DNA of 64,000 nt from Apostichopus japonicus (GCF_037975245.1 NC_092567.1:9678714-9742713), one strand, 5' to 3'. Counted from the first letter of the stretch, positions 38,601-51,551 are shown. Numbers and translations: made by a program. Notes: a model not told the origin generated them from the sequence alone.

Positions 38601-38830
38601 GGCGGAGTGTATAGCCTAGTGGTTAACGCCGGCGTCTCCCAGTCATGAGATCCCCGGTTCGATTCCCCGCCGACAGCAAGGTGTGTCGTCTGGCAAGGGT
38701 GTTGTTCAATAACAACTTCCCGACATGGACGTTAAATGGATGTGTGGCGAGAGATTGGCTTCGGTCAGCTTGCGAGTCTATAAGCCTCCATGGCTTCTTT
38801 CGCGAGTTCCTGCTTGCGGGAAGATCACAT
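38601..38830 (+). mobile_element. tRNA-derived SINE, copy 1
   Basis: The head resembles a tRNA gene: A box TAGCCTAGTGG at 38612-38622 and B box GGTTCGATTCC at 38656-38666, the split promoter of RNA polymerase III. The body contains GGACGTTAA, TTGGCTTCGGTCAGCTTGCG, TAAGCC and CTTTCGCGAGTTCCTGC. The same body is in the SINE at 58255-58530, and the element ends in ATAC repeats. The acceptor-stem and body pattern show it is not a functional tRNA gene. The body presumably carries the LINE-recognition region, but I do not recognise the partner. Confidence 0.85.
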
Positions 38831-39055
38831 ATACATAAATACATACATACATACATACATACACACATACATACATACATACATACATACACACATACAT
38901 ACATACATACATACATACATACATACATACATACATACATACATACACACATACATACATACATACATACATACATACATACATACATACATACATACAT
39001 ACATACATACATACATACATACATACATACATACATGCATACATACATACATACA

Positions 39056-39085
<30 letters not shown>
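38831..39085. repeat. (ATAC)n microsatellite, expanded SINE tail
   Basis: About 64 ATAC units with rare ACAC and GCAT interruptions, directly continuous with the SINE 3' end. The other SINE copy has only a short, impure ATAC tail, so this one has expanded after insertion. Confidence 0.95.
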
Positions 39086-39086
<1 letters not shown>

Positions 39087-40985
39087 TGACATGCGAGTAA
39101 ACATCCGGTAAGATTAGCATAACAATACGAGTAAAATTCCATTCTGAATGGGAAGAAAACCGCAGATGGCTTTAGCTTTGTGTAACATTCCAGGGACAGA
39201 TGTTCTGTTAGTGATACAGTAATGTATTAAGATAGCTTGAATAGGATAGTTGCTCGTGCATTAAATCCAACATAAGCAATTGAACGTACGGGAAATGCTG
39301 GTGATAGTTTAATCATTAAGTTAAATAATATTTACTTTTAATTAAAAAAAATATGCAACCTCAATTAAAAGACACTGCAACCTTCTCATCGTGCTCTACA
39401 TCCATGAAAATGCTGTACTTATTATTGTCGTTGAATCAATATCCCAGGATTTTACCATGTGAATATTTCGCAATCATTTTGTATTCCAAACTGCTGTACC
39501 ATAATTCAGGATCAATAGTTTTCAGAGACCTGCATCTTTTCGTGGGCTGAGAAAAAGATTCCTCATGGAGGAGGATTAATTTTTTGAGAGGACCACTATG
39601 GTTTTATACCGGGATACACTTTAAACGATAGCATAACGATAATTCTTATCAGGTGGTGAAGTTTGTACGCAATTTTACCTTCCTGACTTCCCGACAGTAT
39701 TGGAGATTAACAAATGTCGGAAGACTTGTCACGTTCATCACTCGTCATCTCATGTGAATACACATTCCAATGAAAATCTTTGCTAATATTAATAAACTGG
39801 AATAAACGGTACACGAACAACAATTTACTTCTCAAATTTAAAGATTTATGTTATCGTTACATCAACAACCAGAAACACAACCCAGAATTAAAACAAAATT
39901 GAACTTGGCCAGCCTGAATTTTCTTAAAAAATGAAGCAACTTATAATTACATTTGTTATAAGAAAGTTTAATAAATCAAATACCAGAAAACGTAACCCCT
40001 GATGTAAACAACAACATGGCAGCTGTTTGAAGTTACTGTCAAATTAGTTCTGCAGTAGCTGTTAATTTTAAAAAGGATAGAGGATAAATGTCAACGCCGT
40101 TCCTGATATATCGATATGAGAGGAACAAACATACCGCTGATACCGGTCAAAAAGTAAAATAGCGGCTTAACAATTAACAGCCTAAATTGTTATGTGGTTA
40201 AAATAATGTTTTGGACATCCTCCGATGGTCAATCACCAATCCCAATCTACCCCCCCCCCCCAAAAAAAAAAGGTGCATTGTGTATGACAATAGTCCTTCA
40301 CTTTCTTGATAGAGACGGAATTATTTAGTGCAGTCATTGTCTATCATTTGTGTTGAATACCTAGAACCAGAAAAAATACACCCTCACCTGTGCGTAATTA
40401 AGGTAAATTAGTTATTATTTCCGGAAAAAAATCGTTTCTTGTTTTCTAAATCAGAGCCAAACCTAACTTGATATTACGAACGATTTAAACTTTGTATCAA
40501 ACGAACAATGTCACGCTAATGTAATTAATCGCCGTTCATTGTTTTACGTAATTCAATAGTATTAAGTAACTACCGCCAATAGAATGGTCTAAATAATCTC
40601 TTCACTAATGGTAATAGCAAACTTTCTGCATGAAGATATAATGTCCAGGCTAGCACAATTACTGTAGAGTTGATTTTCATTGATATGTTTAAAGCACCAC
40701 TGTAGTTTATACCTACCTCTATTTTTCATTTTTCTCTTCGAAATTTCTTGACCAACCTTTATAATTCCTTTAATTATCAGAATTAATTATGCCACAATTG
40801 AATATAAATTGCTGTCATGGTTGAAATAGAAATCCCCAAGTTATTATTCAATAGAACCATCATAAAAAAAATGATTTTTTTGTAATCCATTTACAGGGAT
40901 TAAACAGCAACCATTAACGCATGCGCGCATTTAAGGACATTTCCCCTCTTTTGCTCATACTGCTTCTTAAGAATATGATATATTA
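39086..40985. other. no gene recognised
   Basis: AT-rich; C then A run near 40250-40270. No exon, repeat or element recognised. Confidence 0.45.
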
Positions 40986-40988
40986 TTG

Positions 40989-41350
40989 GGTTGCCGGACA
41001 AATACCCCCAGGACATATACCCCCGGACCTATACCCCCGGACTCATTCCACCGGGACAAGTACCCACCCGGACAATCACCCCCGGACAAAAACCCCCGAG
41101 GACGAATACCTCCGAGGACAACTACCCCCGGACAAATACCCCCCGGACTCATACACCCGGGACAAATACCCCCCGGACATACACCACCGAGGACAAATAC
41201 CCCCGAGGATAAGTACCCCCAGACAACTACCCCCGGGACAACTACCCCCCGGACATACACCAACGAGGACAAATACCCCCGAGGACAATTAACCCCAGAA
41301 ATTACCTCCGGGAAAACTCTACCCGCACAAATACACCGGCACAGATACCT
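40989..41350. repeat. C-rich 14-17-bp minisatellite
   Basis: About 23 units of the type GGACAAATACCCCCGA, with length variants from 14 to 17 bp. Because the length varies, all forward frames and some reverse frames stay open, giving Pro/Thr-rich predictions (up to 153 codons) that imitate collagen-like or mucin-like proteins. Changing frame between units and the absence of a start context or exon signals speak against coding. Confidence 0.9.
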
Positions 41351-44300
41351 CACTCAGGTTACTACCCGAACTAAACCAGATTACGCCCCAGACCCTCCCC
41401 CCCCCCCCACCACGAGCCCGTTAACCAAGCGGACCTTTGGCTGGTGAGAGGGATAAAGTAAAAATTGGTCGTGCTGTCCTATAAATTGTTCATCAGTGTT
41501 TAAATACGAACTTATGTCAATGTTCTAGAGAGAGGACAAGGAAGGGGGGGGGGGTGGATCACAACTGTTCTTGTAGTTAATGTGATTAGATTTACGTGTA
41601 TATTGTATATCGTCAAAGCATTCCAGCACGCACGTTACGATGAATTGATTTGTCAGTTTTCAAGATCAACTTAAAATTTGTGACCAAGAAAAGTAAGTTT
41701 TGTCATGGCAGGTGATTCCAGGAGTCACCAGATGCTCATTGAATTTCGATTTATATTGAAATGGTTCACTGCAGGGCGATGGAATCGGGTCGGAATTTGA
41801 GAACCTTTTCCACACTGTTGTGTGAAAATTGCAAATGTACCCATTTCATTAATTAATGGAAAAGTGACGTTTTTTTTGTTCAATTTACATGGTTTGTTGT
41901 TGAGAAATTAATAAATATGCGATTAAAAGTGCTCTTTTGAATGAAAATATTCAAGAACTGGCATTTGCGGTAGAGAACTCACAGAGGGTCCGTTTGGTCG
42001 GAACGTTTTTAAGTTATTCTGTGGTTGCCCCATTAAAAGTCACAAGTCCCACAGCTTTTAGAAGTTTGTGAGTCCACTCCCCCTCAAAAAAATAAATAAA
42101 CACGACCCACCAAAATTAAACCCTCATGTTCCACCATCATGGATCCATAGTTTCAGATTTACCAACCATAAAAGCGTGTCCTTCATTATTGGATTGACAA
42201 TGGTTTGTGGTCTTCCAAAAATTTCTATGTTATTATTTGATGTCTGATCAATAAAAAGACATGGATTTTTATTTTTTATTTTAAGTCAGTGTGTGAATAC
42301 ACGTTATACAGGACAATGTGTAGTTTGATACATAAATATCGTAGTAATTCCAAACCTGACCATTCCTTGATATTAACATATAACATCATCTACGCAACTC
42401 CTGTATTGAGATTTAGAGAGGGTCCCGTCATCCTACGGTCAAAGTTAAATTGATGTGATGACGTCGAAAGATTTCAATGCATTGCTACAAATTGCACAGT
42501 ATAAAATTATTCATTTCTATTAGCTAGTGGCATTGATCGTTTGTTCAAATGAAGTTTGGATGATGTTCAAATGTTGTACATTTCCTTATTTGACATAGTA
42601 TGGTCAAGCAAATCTCCGTGTAAGATGTTATAATTCATCTAAGAAAATCACAAATCAGCTATGTTTAAGATATCATAGACCAGAGGTGTCAGATAGGTCC
42701 TGCGTGTATGTGTGCGGGTGTGGTGGAGATTGAGTGAGGTAGATTAATGGAGAAGTCAATAATATACTCATTACATATTACAACATTAGTTACAACCAAA
42801 GAAAGACAATACATTGTTATTGACTTACACATTCAGAGTAAATTTCTAACAATTTATTTTACAATGTGGTACTGTCGTTATTTATAAATACAAACACTCC
42901 TTTTATTTGATATGTCTGAATGAACTCAAGTATATTTGAGAATGATGAGTTGTAGGGGTAGGATTAAATCATTTGTAATATTTAAGGCATTAATTAGTTA
43001 CGACCAGACAAAGAATCAAACAATTTCGCTCTTAGTCGATTTCATATATTTCAATCTAATGTTATCGACTAATATATACTTTCAAGTTATTTCTAGTAAT
43101 TCATTTTATGTTATGCTGTGTTCTTGTTAAAAACAATTTATACCAATAGTTTTATTTTAGTGACGACCACCAAACTATAACGTCTCTGCTATAGTGGATG
43201 TACAACTACGGTTAATATTGTTTTGTCTTTAAAGGCAATTTATTTTACGTTATGTTATTTCAGTTATTTGGAAGAAAAATCAAATATTTGAATTTCACAA
43301 GGAACGTCTTTTTTTCTAAAGAACACCGCGTAAGATTCCTGAATAACGCCATATTTACAAAGAAACAACACACAATATGTTAGCTAACTAATTACTAATT
43401 AAAAACTAATTTGTAACTTAAGAGAAAATACTCATTTCAAATTAACCATTAACCACTTCCATTTCCCTCTCCTTCTATAATCAATGAACATGCCTGTTAC
43501 GTCACTGCTTTACTTTGATTGTATAGTAATAGACTCTGCTTGGGAACACACCCATCCATTCCTGCTATAGGAGTTCATGTAATATATAAGTTATCTCATA
43601 ATTGTTGTTTGAGGTATTTTACAATAAAAAACGAATGAGACTTAGCCTGTTCTAAATTAACGTGTTCAGTCCAAGCTAAAGCTGTAATTTCATGAGCACA
43701 ACACTGCCATGGATTGTAAAATAAGATTCAACTCAAGTCAGCAATGTTCATTTCCAAGTAATATAATTATTGGTCTAGCTAATAAAATGTTCCCTATACA
43801 TACATAACATAATAATAGATGACTGTAGTGCTCAATAAGTCATTGAATGGATGAATAATAGAAAATAAAGATGTTTTCAAAACACCTGATTCGTCTGATG
43901 AAGGTGCAAGAGTACATGTTTCGTACTGTTTTTGTTTCTTTCTGAAATCTTTTTATCTTTCTATTTTCTATCATATCAACTATCGTTATATTTATGGTGA
44001 AGTTAGAACTTATAATTGTTTACTAATTAAATGTTGTCTTCAATTTCACATCTTCGAGTTAGTCGATTCCGATCAACGAATACAAAGACGCTTTTTATTA
44101 TTTGCATCGTCTGCAGAAACAAAAATAATGTACTTCACTTGATATTTCGCAAGTAAGGTACATATTGGCAATGTCTTTCTCCGCACCTTGGGTTTTTCTT
44201 AACAGTATTTACATGTTACAAAGTTCACAAAACTTGTTGTTGACATTGTGTAAATATATCTTTATTGCTTACAATAAGAGGAGAAGATAAGGTGACTAGG

Positions 44301-45957
44301 TTATATAGTAGTCAGCTGAAAAAGACTAGCCCATCAGCGACAAGCAGATTTGATATAGTCGCTGATATTTACCTGTGACATTGATCAAACAAGTCACCCT
44401 CGGTACGTTTATTTTATTGAAAAACCGTAAATTGGTACCTGGTACAAGACACGGATCCGGAAACGGGCGGGAGGTTGGGGGTGTACTTGTAGTTATTTGC
44501 AAAACCTTCCGTGTAGACCTAATTATAGACCTTTATGCTTCAAAGTACCAATCTTCACGTCTAAAATGTTACTTTTCTTAGGAGCCTTTTCCAAAACTTG
44601 AATTCACCCAAGCCGATTGACATCCTTCACACAGTTAACTTGAAATTACCATAAAAGCGATCAGTATTTGTCTCTTAACATGCTAGAGAAGTCGAATAAT
44701 GGTCACCCATGTCCATTATGCATTGCTCTGCTACCCTAATATCATTCCCCTATTTGACACATTATATTGTCTATTTATCCATTATTACTGTCTTGGTAGT
44801 CTTTGAGTACTTTTGAAAACATTTATTGAATTTAAACTATTGACATGCTTCCATTCATTAAAATCCTGTTCAGAATAAAAGAGAAAAGAGTAAGTAGTTT
44901 TGGTGGCTGGAACTGGACTGATCTGCTTTACAAATCTAGAAGTGTGTCTAGCTTGATCAATTGTAATTATATTTTTAATATGATGTAAATATTCACTTCT
45001 ATAGTCCCATTGTAAAATGTACATCATGAGTCATTGTTACACGTTATTGATATGATATTACTGCCATATGTATTTCATAAAGTTATTAATTGTAACATAT
45101 TGGCACGAGCAACGTCACTCATACATAAATCTTGTATAAACATGGCTGATAGCTGTGATGTTTGATTGAAAATGGTGGAACGAACAATCGGTGTCCCTGG
45201 GGGTCCCTGGATTTTGGGGGTCCCTGTTTATTGGTGTCCCGGTTCAATGGACTGCCTGACCCGCCTCAATCTACGCCTCTGCTTCGTTATAGAAGTTCAC
45301 CCTGCGTGTTCGTATGATTGTTAGCGTTGTGCTTCTACGCCATCGTATTATTTAAATGCAGAGTTTTGTCATGCACAGATAACGCACGTTAGAATCAACA
45401 GTCTGAACTCTAGTAGGACTTATACGACAGCATCCTCGGGTACAACACTGCATAGGCTCATTGAAATAAAATGGTTTATTGGTCCTATTTATTTTAAAAA
45501 GAACTCCCACCATTTTCTACAATGTATAAAATAGACAAGGGATATAATGAAATATGAACAATAAAAAAATAATAGTTCCAGTGGCGTAATCTGTTAAGTC
45601 GGAACACTTACGAAGCACACAGACTACGGAAAATTGTGTGCAATTCTTCATTTTCAAGTTAGTGTATTACGTTAAATGTCTCTAACAATAGTTTCTGAGT
45701 ATCCTTCAATCGTTTTGGAAGCTTTTGCACTATACTATCCCCTAAACGGAATGTGATTTTGTTCTTACGCTCACAGGCACATTCATAATATCCAACCCAA
45801 CCTCGTGTGAATCCTCAGATTTAAAGAAGGAAACAACTGTGCCATTGTTCAAGTATTTCCAAGTTGCAATATAGTATGTGGTTCCTTCTTTTTTATTTCC
45901 TTCCAGTATACATATACCATTTATAGAGAGGAGTCATATAATACCTCAACAAGAAGA
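41351..45957. other. no gene recognised
   Basis: 4.6 kb of AT-rich DNA. Includes a C tract near 41398-41410, a G tract near 41546-41557, and a GGGGGTCCCTGG duplication near 45200-45232 next to TCAATCTACGCCTCTG (near 45270), which may be a decayed MITE end. Small open frames have no recognisable content. Confidence 0.45.
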
Positions 45958-46195
45958 ATAACTAATATAAAAGTTGATCTTTTTTAAGATGATAGGATAT
46001 CATATCAAATACATGTACACATACAAAAGTAAATACATAAAATGATACAACAAACAGACTTCAACAAACAGTCCAAGCATTAACTAATATAAAAGGCGAA
46101 AATATGTTAAGATGCCAGGATATCATATATAAAATACATCTACATATACAAAAGTTAATAATAAAACAATAAAACAAACAGACTACAACATACAT
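45958..46195. repeat. two tandem copies of a ~120-bp repeat
   Basis: ACTAATATAAAAG ... AGGATATCATAT ... AAATACAT ... ACATACAAAAGT ... AACAAACAGACT occurs once from 45959 and again from about 46083, with roughly 80-85% similarity by eye. Confidence 0.8.
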
Positions 46196-47169
46196 TCTTA
46201 GAGCTCGTATGGAATGTATAAAGCAGTAAGGTAAATACATGAGTTTGTGTAAACTTACGTTCGGTATTTTGTGTTTTTTTTAGAGATTTTTGCTCGATTT
46301 GTGCAGGAGACTTTTTAGTACAGTATACATAAGGTGATGCTAATCACTGTAAAGCTTATTAGCCATTTCTGTATACTCAGTTCTTGCAGCAGCATTTCCT
46401 TTTTCTAAAAGTATATTATAACTTAATTAAATATTGCTGGTGTGTATTGAAGAAATTTAATTATTCTTTCTGTGCGTTTTGCAATGTAAAGTGGTACCAG
46501 ACAGGCACTGCATATATCACATGTGCCAGGGTAGAATAATAGTATTGACAATATTTCCTTAGCATTTTGGTAAAAGAAGGACACAACGTCAGCCACACTA
46601 GTTATTATATAATATACTTTTATTAATACCTTGATACATTGCAAGAAAAGGTCAAACTGTCGTCGCTGTATACTCCCAGTACTCAGGTTTGGATGTTCTC
46701 GCCACCTCAGATCCAATAATAATACGTTGCGATCTTGACAGAATGAGACCTTCATGTTTTATGGTTTTATTTTCAAAAACAAATTTCTTTCATTTTCGGG
46801 GATTATAAAGTCTTGCGGTCATATGTTGGAACTATGTCAATTACAGAACACTGATACTTTTATTGGTCAGTTTGGTCAGATAAAGGTAGTTATAAGTAAG
46901 GCTAGAGTAATGTTCGTGATAAACAAAGCCGCCAACAGCTAACAGAAACCGTACTTCTTTAGGGAGATGTTACATGTTAACGTTTCTTTATATATGAAAC
47001 TGAAAACTGGAGGAAGTCTAAAGTGGAAATATGCCGTAGTTTGCATGTTTTAATTTGTCATAATACTGGTATTTATTTATTTATTTAATTGTATGTATAA
47101 AATTATATTTTATTTTTCTGGTGGAGGATCTCCAAACTCCCACCACATAACAGCAAGCTTCAATAACCT
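46196..47169. other. no gene recognised
   Basis: Contains a 110-codon minus-strand open frame at 46423-46755 starting with ATG, but its composition (Ile/Leu/Phe-rich, no motif) gives no reason to call a gene. Confidence 0.4.
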
Positions 47170-47826
47170 AGTACAGTCCTCCTACTCTATCAAGTAAAGT
47201 CCCCCTACTCTATAATGTACAGTCCCCCTACACAATAAAGTAGAGTCCCCTTCTCTATGAAGTACAATCCCCCTTCTCTATAAACGAAAGTCTCCATACT
47301 CTATGAAGTACAGTTCCCATACTCTGTAAAGTAAAGTCCCGTACTCTATAAAGTACAGTCCTCCGACTTTATCAAGTAAAGTCCCCTACTCTAAAATGTA
47401 GAGTCCCTCTACTCCAAAAATTAGAGTCCCCCTACTTTATAAAGTACAGTCCCCCTACTCTATAAAGAACATGATTCCTACCCTATAAGGTACAGTCCCC
47501 CTACTCTATAAAGTACAGTCCTCCTACTCTATCAAGTCAAGTCCACCTACTCTATAAGGTACAGTCCCCCTACTCAATAAAGTAGAGTCCCATTCTCTAT
47601 GAAGTACAATTCCCCTTCTCTATAAAGTAAAGTCTCCGTACTCTGTGAAGTACAGTAACCATACTCTGTAAAGTACAGTCCTCCAACTCTATTAAGTAAA
47701 GTCCCCCTATTCTACAATGTACAGTCCCCCTTCTCTATAAAGTACATTCCACTTCTCTATGAAGTACAGTCCCCCTTCTCTATAAACTAAAGTCTCCCTA
47801 CTCTATGAAGTACAATCACCCTACTC
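47170..47826. repeat. 22-23-bp minisatellite, left part
   Basis: Unit CCCCTACTCTATAAAGTACAGT (as two halves CCCCTACTCTA and TAAAGTACAGT), with variants GAAGTACAATCAC, CAAGTAAAGTC and CAATAAAGTAGAG. The same array resumes at 48784 with the same variants, so the two parts were once continuous and were split by a LINE insertion. Confidence 0.95.
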
Positions 47827-48191
<365 letters not shown>

Positions 48192-48783
48192 GACTTATAA
48201 TGCGCACACACCACTCAAAGAATATTCATGGCGCAATTGACAATGAGACATGATACAAATAATAGAGAATAATACAAAACAATTACAGAAAAAAAAAAAC
48301 TTAATGGTACAACATTAAATAAAAGCTTTTGTCATTTAGTGGGATTTTATGCTCTTCTTAAAGTTAGAGAGAGTAGATGTTTTTCTGAGTTTTAAGGGAA
48401 GTTGGTTCCATAAGCGAGGGGCAGAAACAATAAATGACCTATCCCCCAATAATGTTTGGACTTAATTTCAGATAATAAAAATTGAGAGCTGGATCTTAGA
48501 TTACGAGAGGGGACATAAATATGTAATAAGTCAGAAATATACATTGGACCATGTCCTTTAAGTGATTTATAAACAATAAAGAGAATTTTATACATAATAC
48601 GATATTTTAAAGGTAGCCAGTGCAGGTTTTTTAAGACAGGGTGGATATGACAATGCTGATGAGAATGAGTTACAAGTTACAATACGTGCAGTTGAGTTTT
48701 GGATTAATTGGAGTCTATGAATCCCTTCATGTGGAAGACCGAGGAGTAAGGAATTTCCCATATCAAACCTTGAAGTGATAAAG
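48192..48783 (-). mobile_element. 5'-truncated LINE (CR1/L2-like), reverse transcriptase C-terminus
   Basis: On the minus strand the frames encode DMGNSLLLGLPHEGIHRLQ, QNSTARIVT, then after one frameshift HIHPVLKNLHWLPLKYRI, YKSLKGHGPMYISDLLHIY and VPSRNLRSSSQFLL, ending YGTNFP. This is the characteristic C-terminal stretch of CR1/L2-group reverse transcriptases (NSLLxGLP, LQxxQNxAARxVT, HITPVLKxLHWLPV, YLxDLL, RxLRSS, LWNxLP). The element is cut at its 5' end at 48783, followed by a 3' region and the (TTA)n tail. It is dead: truncated, frameshifted, with the LWN motif degraded. Confidence 0.88.
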
Positions 48784-49903
48784 TATAAAGTACAGTCCCA
48801 TACTATGTAAAGTACAGTCCCCTACTCTATAAAGTACAGTCCTCCTACCCTATCAATTAAAGTCCCCTACTCTAAAATGTACAGTCCCTCTACTCAATAA
48901 AGTAGAGTCCCCTACTCTATAAAGTACAGTCCCCCTTCTCCATCAAGTACATTCCACTTCTCTATGAAGTACAGTCCCCCTTCTCTATAAACTAAAGTCT
49001 CCCTACTCTATGAAGTACAATCACCCTACTCTATAAAGTACAGTCCCATACTATATAAAATACATTCCCCTACTCTATAAAGTACAGTCCTCCTACTCTA
49101 TCAATTAAAGTCCCCTACTCTAAAATGTACAGTCCCTCTACTCAATAAAGTACAGTCCCCTACTCTATAAAGTACAGTCCCCTTCTCTATGAAATACAGT
49201 CCCGTTTCCCTATAAAGTAAAGTCTCCCTTCTCTATAAAGTACAGTCCTCCTACTCTATCAATTTAAGTCCCCTACTCTAAAATGTACAGTCCCTCTACT
49301 CAATAAAGTACAGTCCCCTACTCTATAAAGTACATGATTCCTACCATATAAGGTACAGTCCCCCTACTCTATGAAATACAGTCCCGTTTCCCTATAAAGT
49401 ACAGTCCCCTACTCTATAAAGTACAGTCCTCCTACTCTATCAATTAAAGTCCCCTACTCTAAAATGTACAGTCCCTCTACTCAATAAAGAAGAGTCCCCA
49501 TATTCTATCATGTACAGTCCCCCTTCTCTATAAACTAAAGTCTCCCTACTATATGAAGTACAATCACCCTACTCTATAAAGTACAGTCCCATACTATATA
49601 AAGTACAGTCCCCTACTCTATAAAGTACAGTCCGCCTACTCAATCAATTAAAGTCCCCTACTCTAAAATGTACAGTCCCTCTACTCAATAAAGTACAGTC
49701 CCCTACTCTATAAAGTACATGATTCCTACCCTTTAAGGTATAGTCCCCCCTACTCTATAAAGTACAGTCCCCTTCTCTATGAAATACAGTTCCGTTTCCC
49801 TATAAAGTAAAGTCTCCCTTCTCTATAAAGTACAGTCCCCCTACTCTATAAATTACAGTCCCGGACTCTATAAAATAAAGTCCCGTATACTCTATACTAT
49901 ATC
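48784..49903. repeat. 22-23-bp minisatellite, right part
   Basis: Continuation of the array at 47170-47826. It contains higher-order copies of the run around AAGTACAATCACCC (near 49012 and 49556), and these intact copies show the sequence that was interrupted by the LINE. Confidence 0.95.
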
Positions 49904-50237
49904 ATGTGCACGCCACTGCGCTACTGGACCATATTGTCGTCTAATTAATCAAGCATATCAAATTCCTTGAATGAAAAAAGGTGATATTCTTATTTTTCAG
50001 AAATGATTTAGAAAGTGATTTGAAAACATCTAATCCTGTTTATTTAAGAGGCATTGGTGGTGACTTTAACTATAAGTTCTTCCGCTCATTGAAATCTTAC
50101 TGAAGTTTATCAACAACGGAGAACTGACCAGGACGATCAATTTAGACAGAAAAATATTGTTTGGTTCTAGAATGGGACTCGAAACACGGACCCTTGCAAT
50201 CATATATAGTTACTAGTTAGAATCCCGATCTAGCCCA
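49904..50237. other. no gene recognised
   Basis: Short AT-rich stretch between the minisatellite and the LTR; nothing recognised. Confidence 0.45.
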
Positions 50238-50451
50238 TTATATTGTAAGGGGTGTTACCCCTTCATTTGGTATTTTCCCCCATTCCCCTGTTCTTATGCC
50301 ATACATTATGTATTCTATCACTGCTTTATTCCCCAGTTTAGCTCGCTGTTGGCAAGCAGGTGTGCATTGAGCCATCGGGAGGGGATCTACTCTTATTTTC
50401 TACCAAGAGTCAGATTTCTGAGTTCTTAGCATCTGACCTTCAGTATGATGT

Positions 50452-50560
50452 AATGCTAACATGTTAGCATTGCCCAGTATCCTGTTAGCATTGCGCAATG
50501 CTAACAATTGTTACCATCAGCAAACTATTAGCATTGCGAAATATCTTGTTAGCATTGCGA
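50452..50560. promoter_or_regulatory. palindromic GTTAGCATTGC cluster in LTR U3
   Basis: Two perfect palindromes, 50452-50471 (arm AATGCTAACA) and 50484-50505 (arm GTTAGCATTGC), are followed by two more forward copies of TTAGCATTGCGAAAT near 50528 and 50548. They sit 65-175 bp upstream of the TATA box, where LTR enhancers normally lie. Confidence 0.6.
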
Positions 50561-50625
50561 AATGTCATGTTATCGAGTAAAACATTAAAGTAATTAACTT
50601 TACCCTCAGTGGTGGTAGCTGAGGC

Positions 50626-50633
50626 TATAAAAG
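50626..50633 (+). promoter_or_regulatory. TATA box of the LTR
   Basis: TATAAAAG within GAGGCTATAAAAGGAG, a near-ideal core promoter match, about 98 bp upstream of the first AATAAA. Confidence 0.6.
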
Positions 50634-50930
50634 GAGAAAAAATGTTATCACAATTTTCATTCAGACAGAATTACTTGAAGACCTCTGATGTTCGCGGTTT
50701 TGTGCTCTGTGAGCACCGTTGTGAATAAATACTTGTAAATTGTTTTCGTTAGTTTTGTAGAATAGGCCGACCTATGCACTTAGATTCGTTTAATCGTTTC
50801 CGAGAAGCGGCGAAAATAAATCAGTAAATTACAACTACAGAGAACCCTGTCTATCTGTTGTCTCTTCTGGTGCTGCCTTTCTACGTCTTCCGTGTGTCCT
50901 GAATAAATCTGAGACCCCCGCAACATTATA

Positions 50931-51520
50931 ATCTACACACTCTTTGTCAAATTGTTTATAATTTCTTTGAGTATTTTCATATTTGTTTAATGAACAGTGG
51001 TTTTACGTTGTTTTCATTTTCGTTAACGAATCTGTAGATTTCTTGTCAAGACATATTCAGAGTTGGCCATCGCCGCTTGTAGTTTCATCTACACAGTTTG
51101 CGAACTTTACAAGCATATGACGCATATAGGACAAAATACATCGGAAACTTACAATCGTTTCGTATTTATAGACTTAACTGAGTGCAATGCATATACGTAC
51201 AGCAGGTACTTTAGAAAGGCTGATATGACAGAATAAACACAGCAAATTGGCATAAATATCAGATATGAATTGTATTATCAAAGAAAGTCTTCGACTGTGT
51301 AAACTATAAAACTTGAACTTGAAACCAGTTACAAATATATAGACTGATTCCTACCGATATCTATTTAGCGTCCATGTTCGTGTATTAGGACGTCACATGA
51401 CCTACACGACGCCATATTGTCAACTGGATGTTCTTCATTCCTGTTTCCGTATGTTCTTTTTTCGTGATTTTCATCTGTTATTTGAGGATTGAGGGATTCT
51501 AGACTTAAATTATACTCTGG
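50931..51520. other. possible promoter and 5' UTR of the NLR gene
   Basis: No repeat recognised. GGACGTCACATGACC at about 51391-51405 contains a CRE-like ACGTCA and an E-box-like CACATG. If the small first exon at 51521 is right, transcription starts somewhere in this stretch. Weak evidence. Confidence 0.3.
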
Positions 51521-51551
51521 ATGATAAACCCACAAAGCGATGATCGTACTG
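51521..51551 (+). CDS. candidate first coding exon of the NLR gene
   Basis: ATG at 51521 opens ten codons (MINPQSDDRT) plus one base, then a strong donor GTAAGTAAC. An in-frame TAA lies five codons upstream, so this is the first possible Met of its frame. The leftover G joins the AC at the start of the NACHT exon to make GAC (Asp), keeping the NACHT frame exactly; this phase match is one-in-three by chance. The start context is weak (CTGGATGA). If correct, the protein begins almost directly at the NACHT region. Other, unseen upstream exons remain possible. Confidence 0.4.

Larger units (their letters stand above)
50243..50925 (+). mobile_element. probable solo LTR (Ty3/gypsy-like)
   Basis: The left end is (T)TGTAAGGGGTGTTACCCC and the right end is GACCCCCGCAACA, giving TG...CA termini. 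TTATA at 50238-50242 and again at 50926-50930 is a plausible 5-bp target duplication. Inside, in LTR order, are a repeat-rich U3, a TATA box TATAAAAG (50626), and several AATAAA signals (50724, 50815, 50902). No primer-binding site or internal coding region follows, hence solo. The superfamily is inferred from size and ends only. If the boundary is TG, the duplication is shifted by one base, which is a weakness. Confidence 0.6.

Noticed and set aside
38601-38675. tRNA gene (A and B boxes at 38612 and 38656)
   Set aside because: The tRNA-like head continues into a SINE body shared with 58255-58530 and ends in ATAC repeats; a genuine tRNA fold was not apparent.
38623-39142. Cys/Val/Tyr/Met and His/Thr/Tyr/Ile repeat proteins
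   Set aside because: Frames of the (ATAC)n microsatellite and SINE.
40986-41447. 153-codon Pro-rich collagen- or mucin-like protein
   Set aside because: C-rich minisatellite with units of varying length; all forward frames are open.
45180-45290. MITE ending in TCAATCTACGCCTCTG
   Set aside because: Only one candidate terminus was seen, with no inverted partner or target duplication.
46423-46755. 110-codon minus-strand open frame
   Set aside because: No motif, no splice or codon signal, and composition expected from AT-rich DNA.
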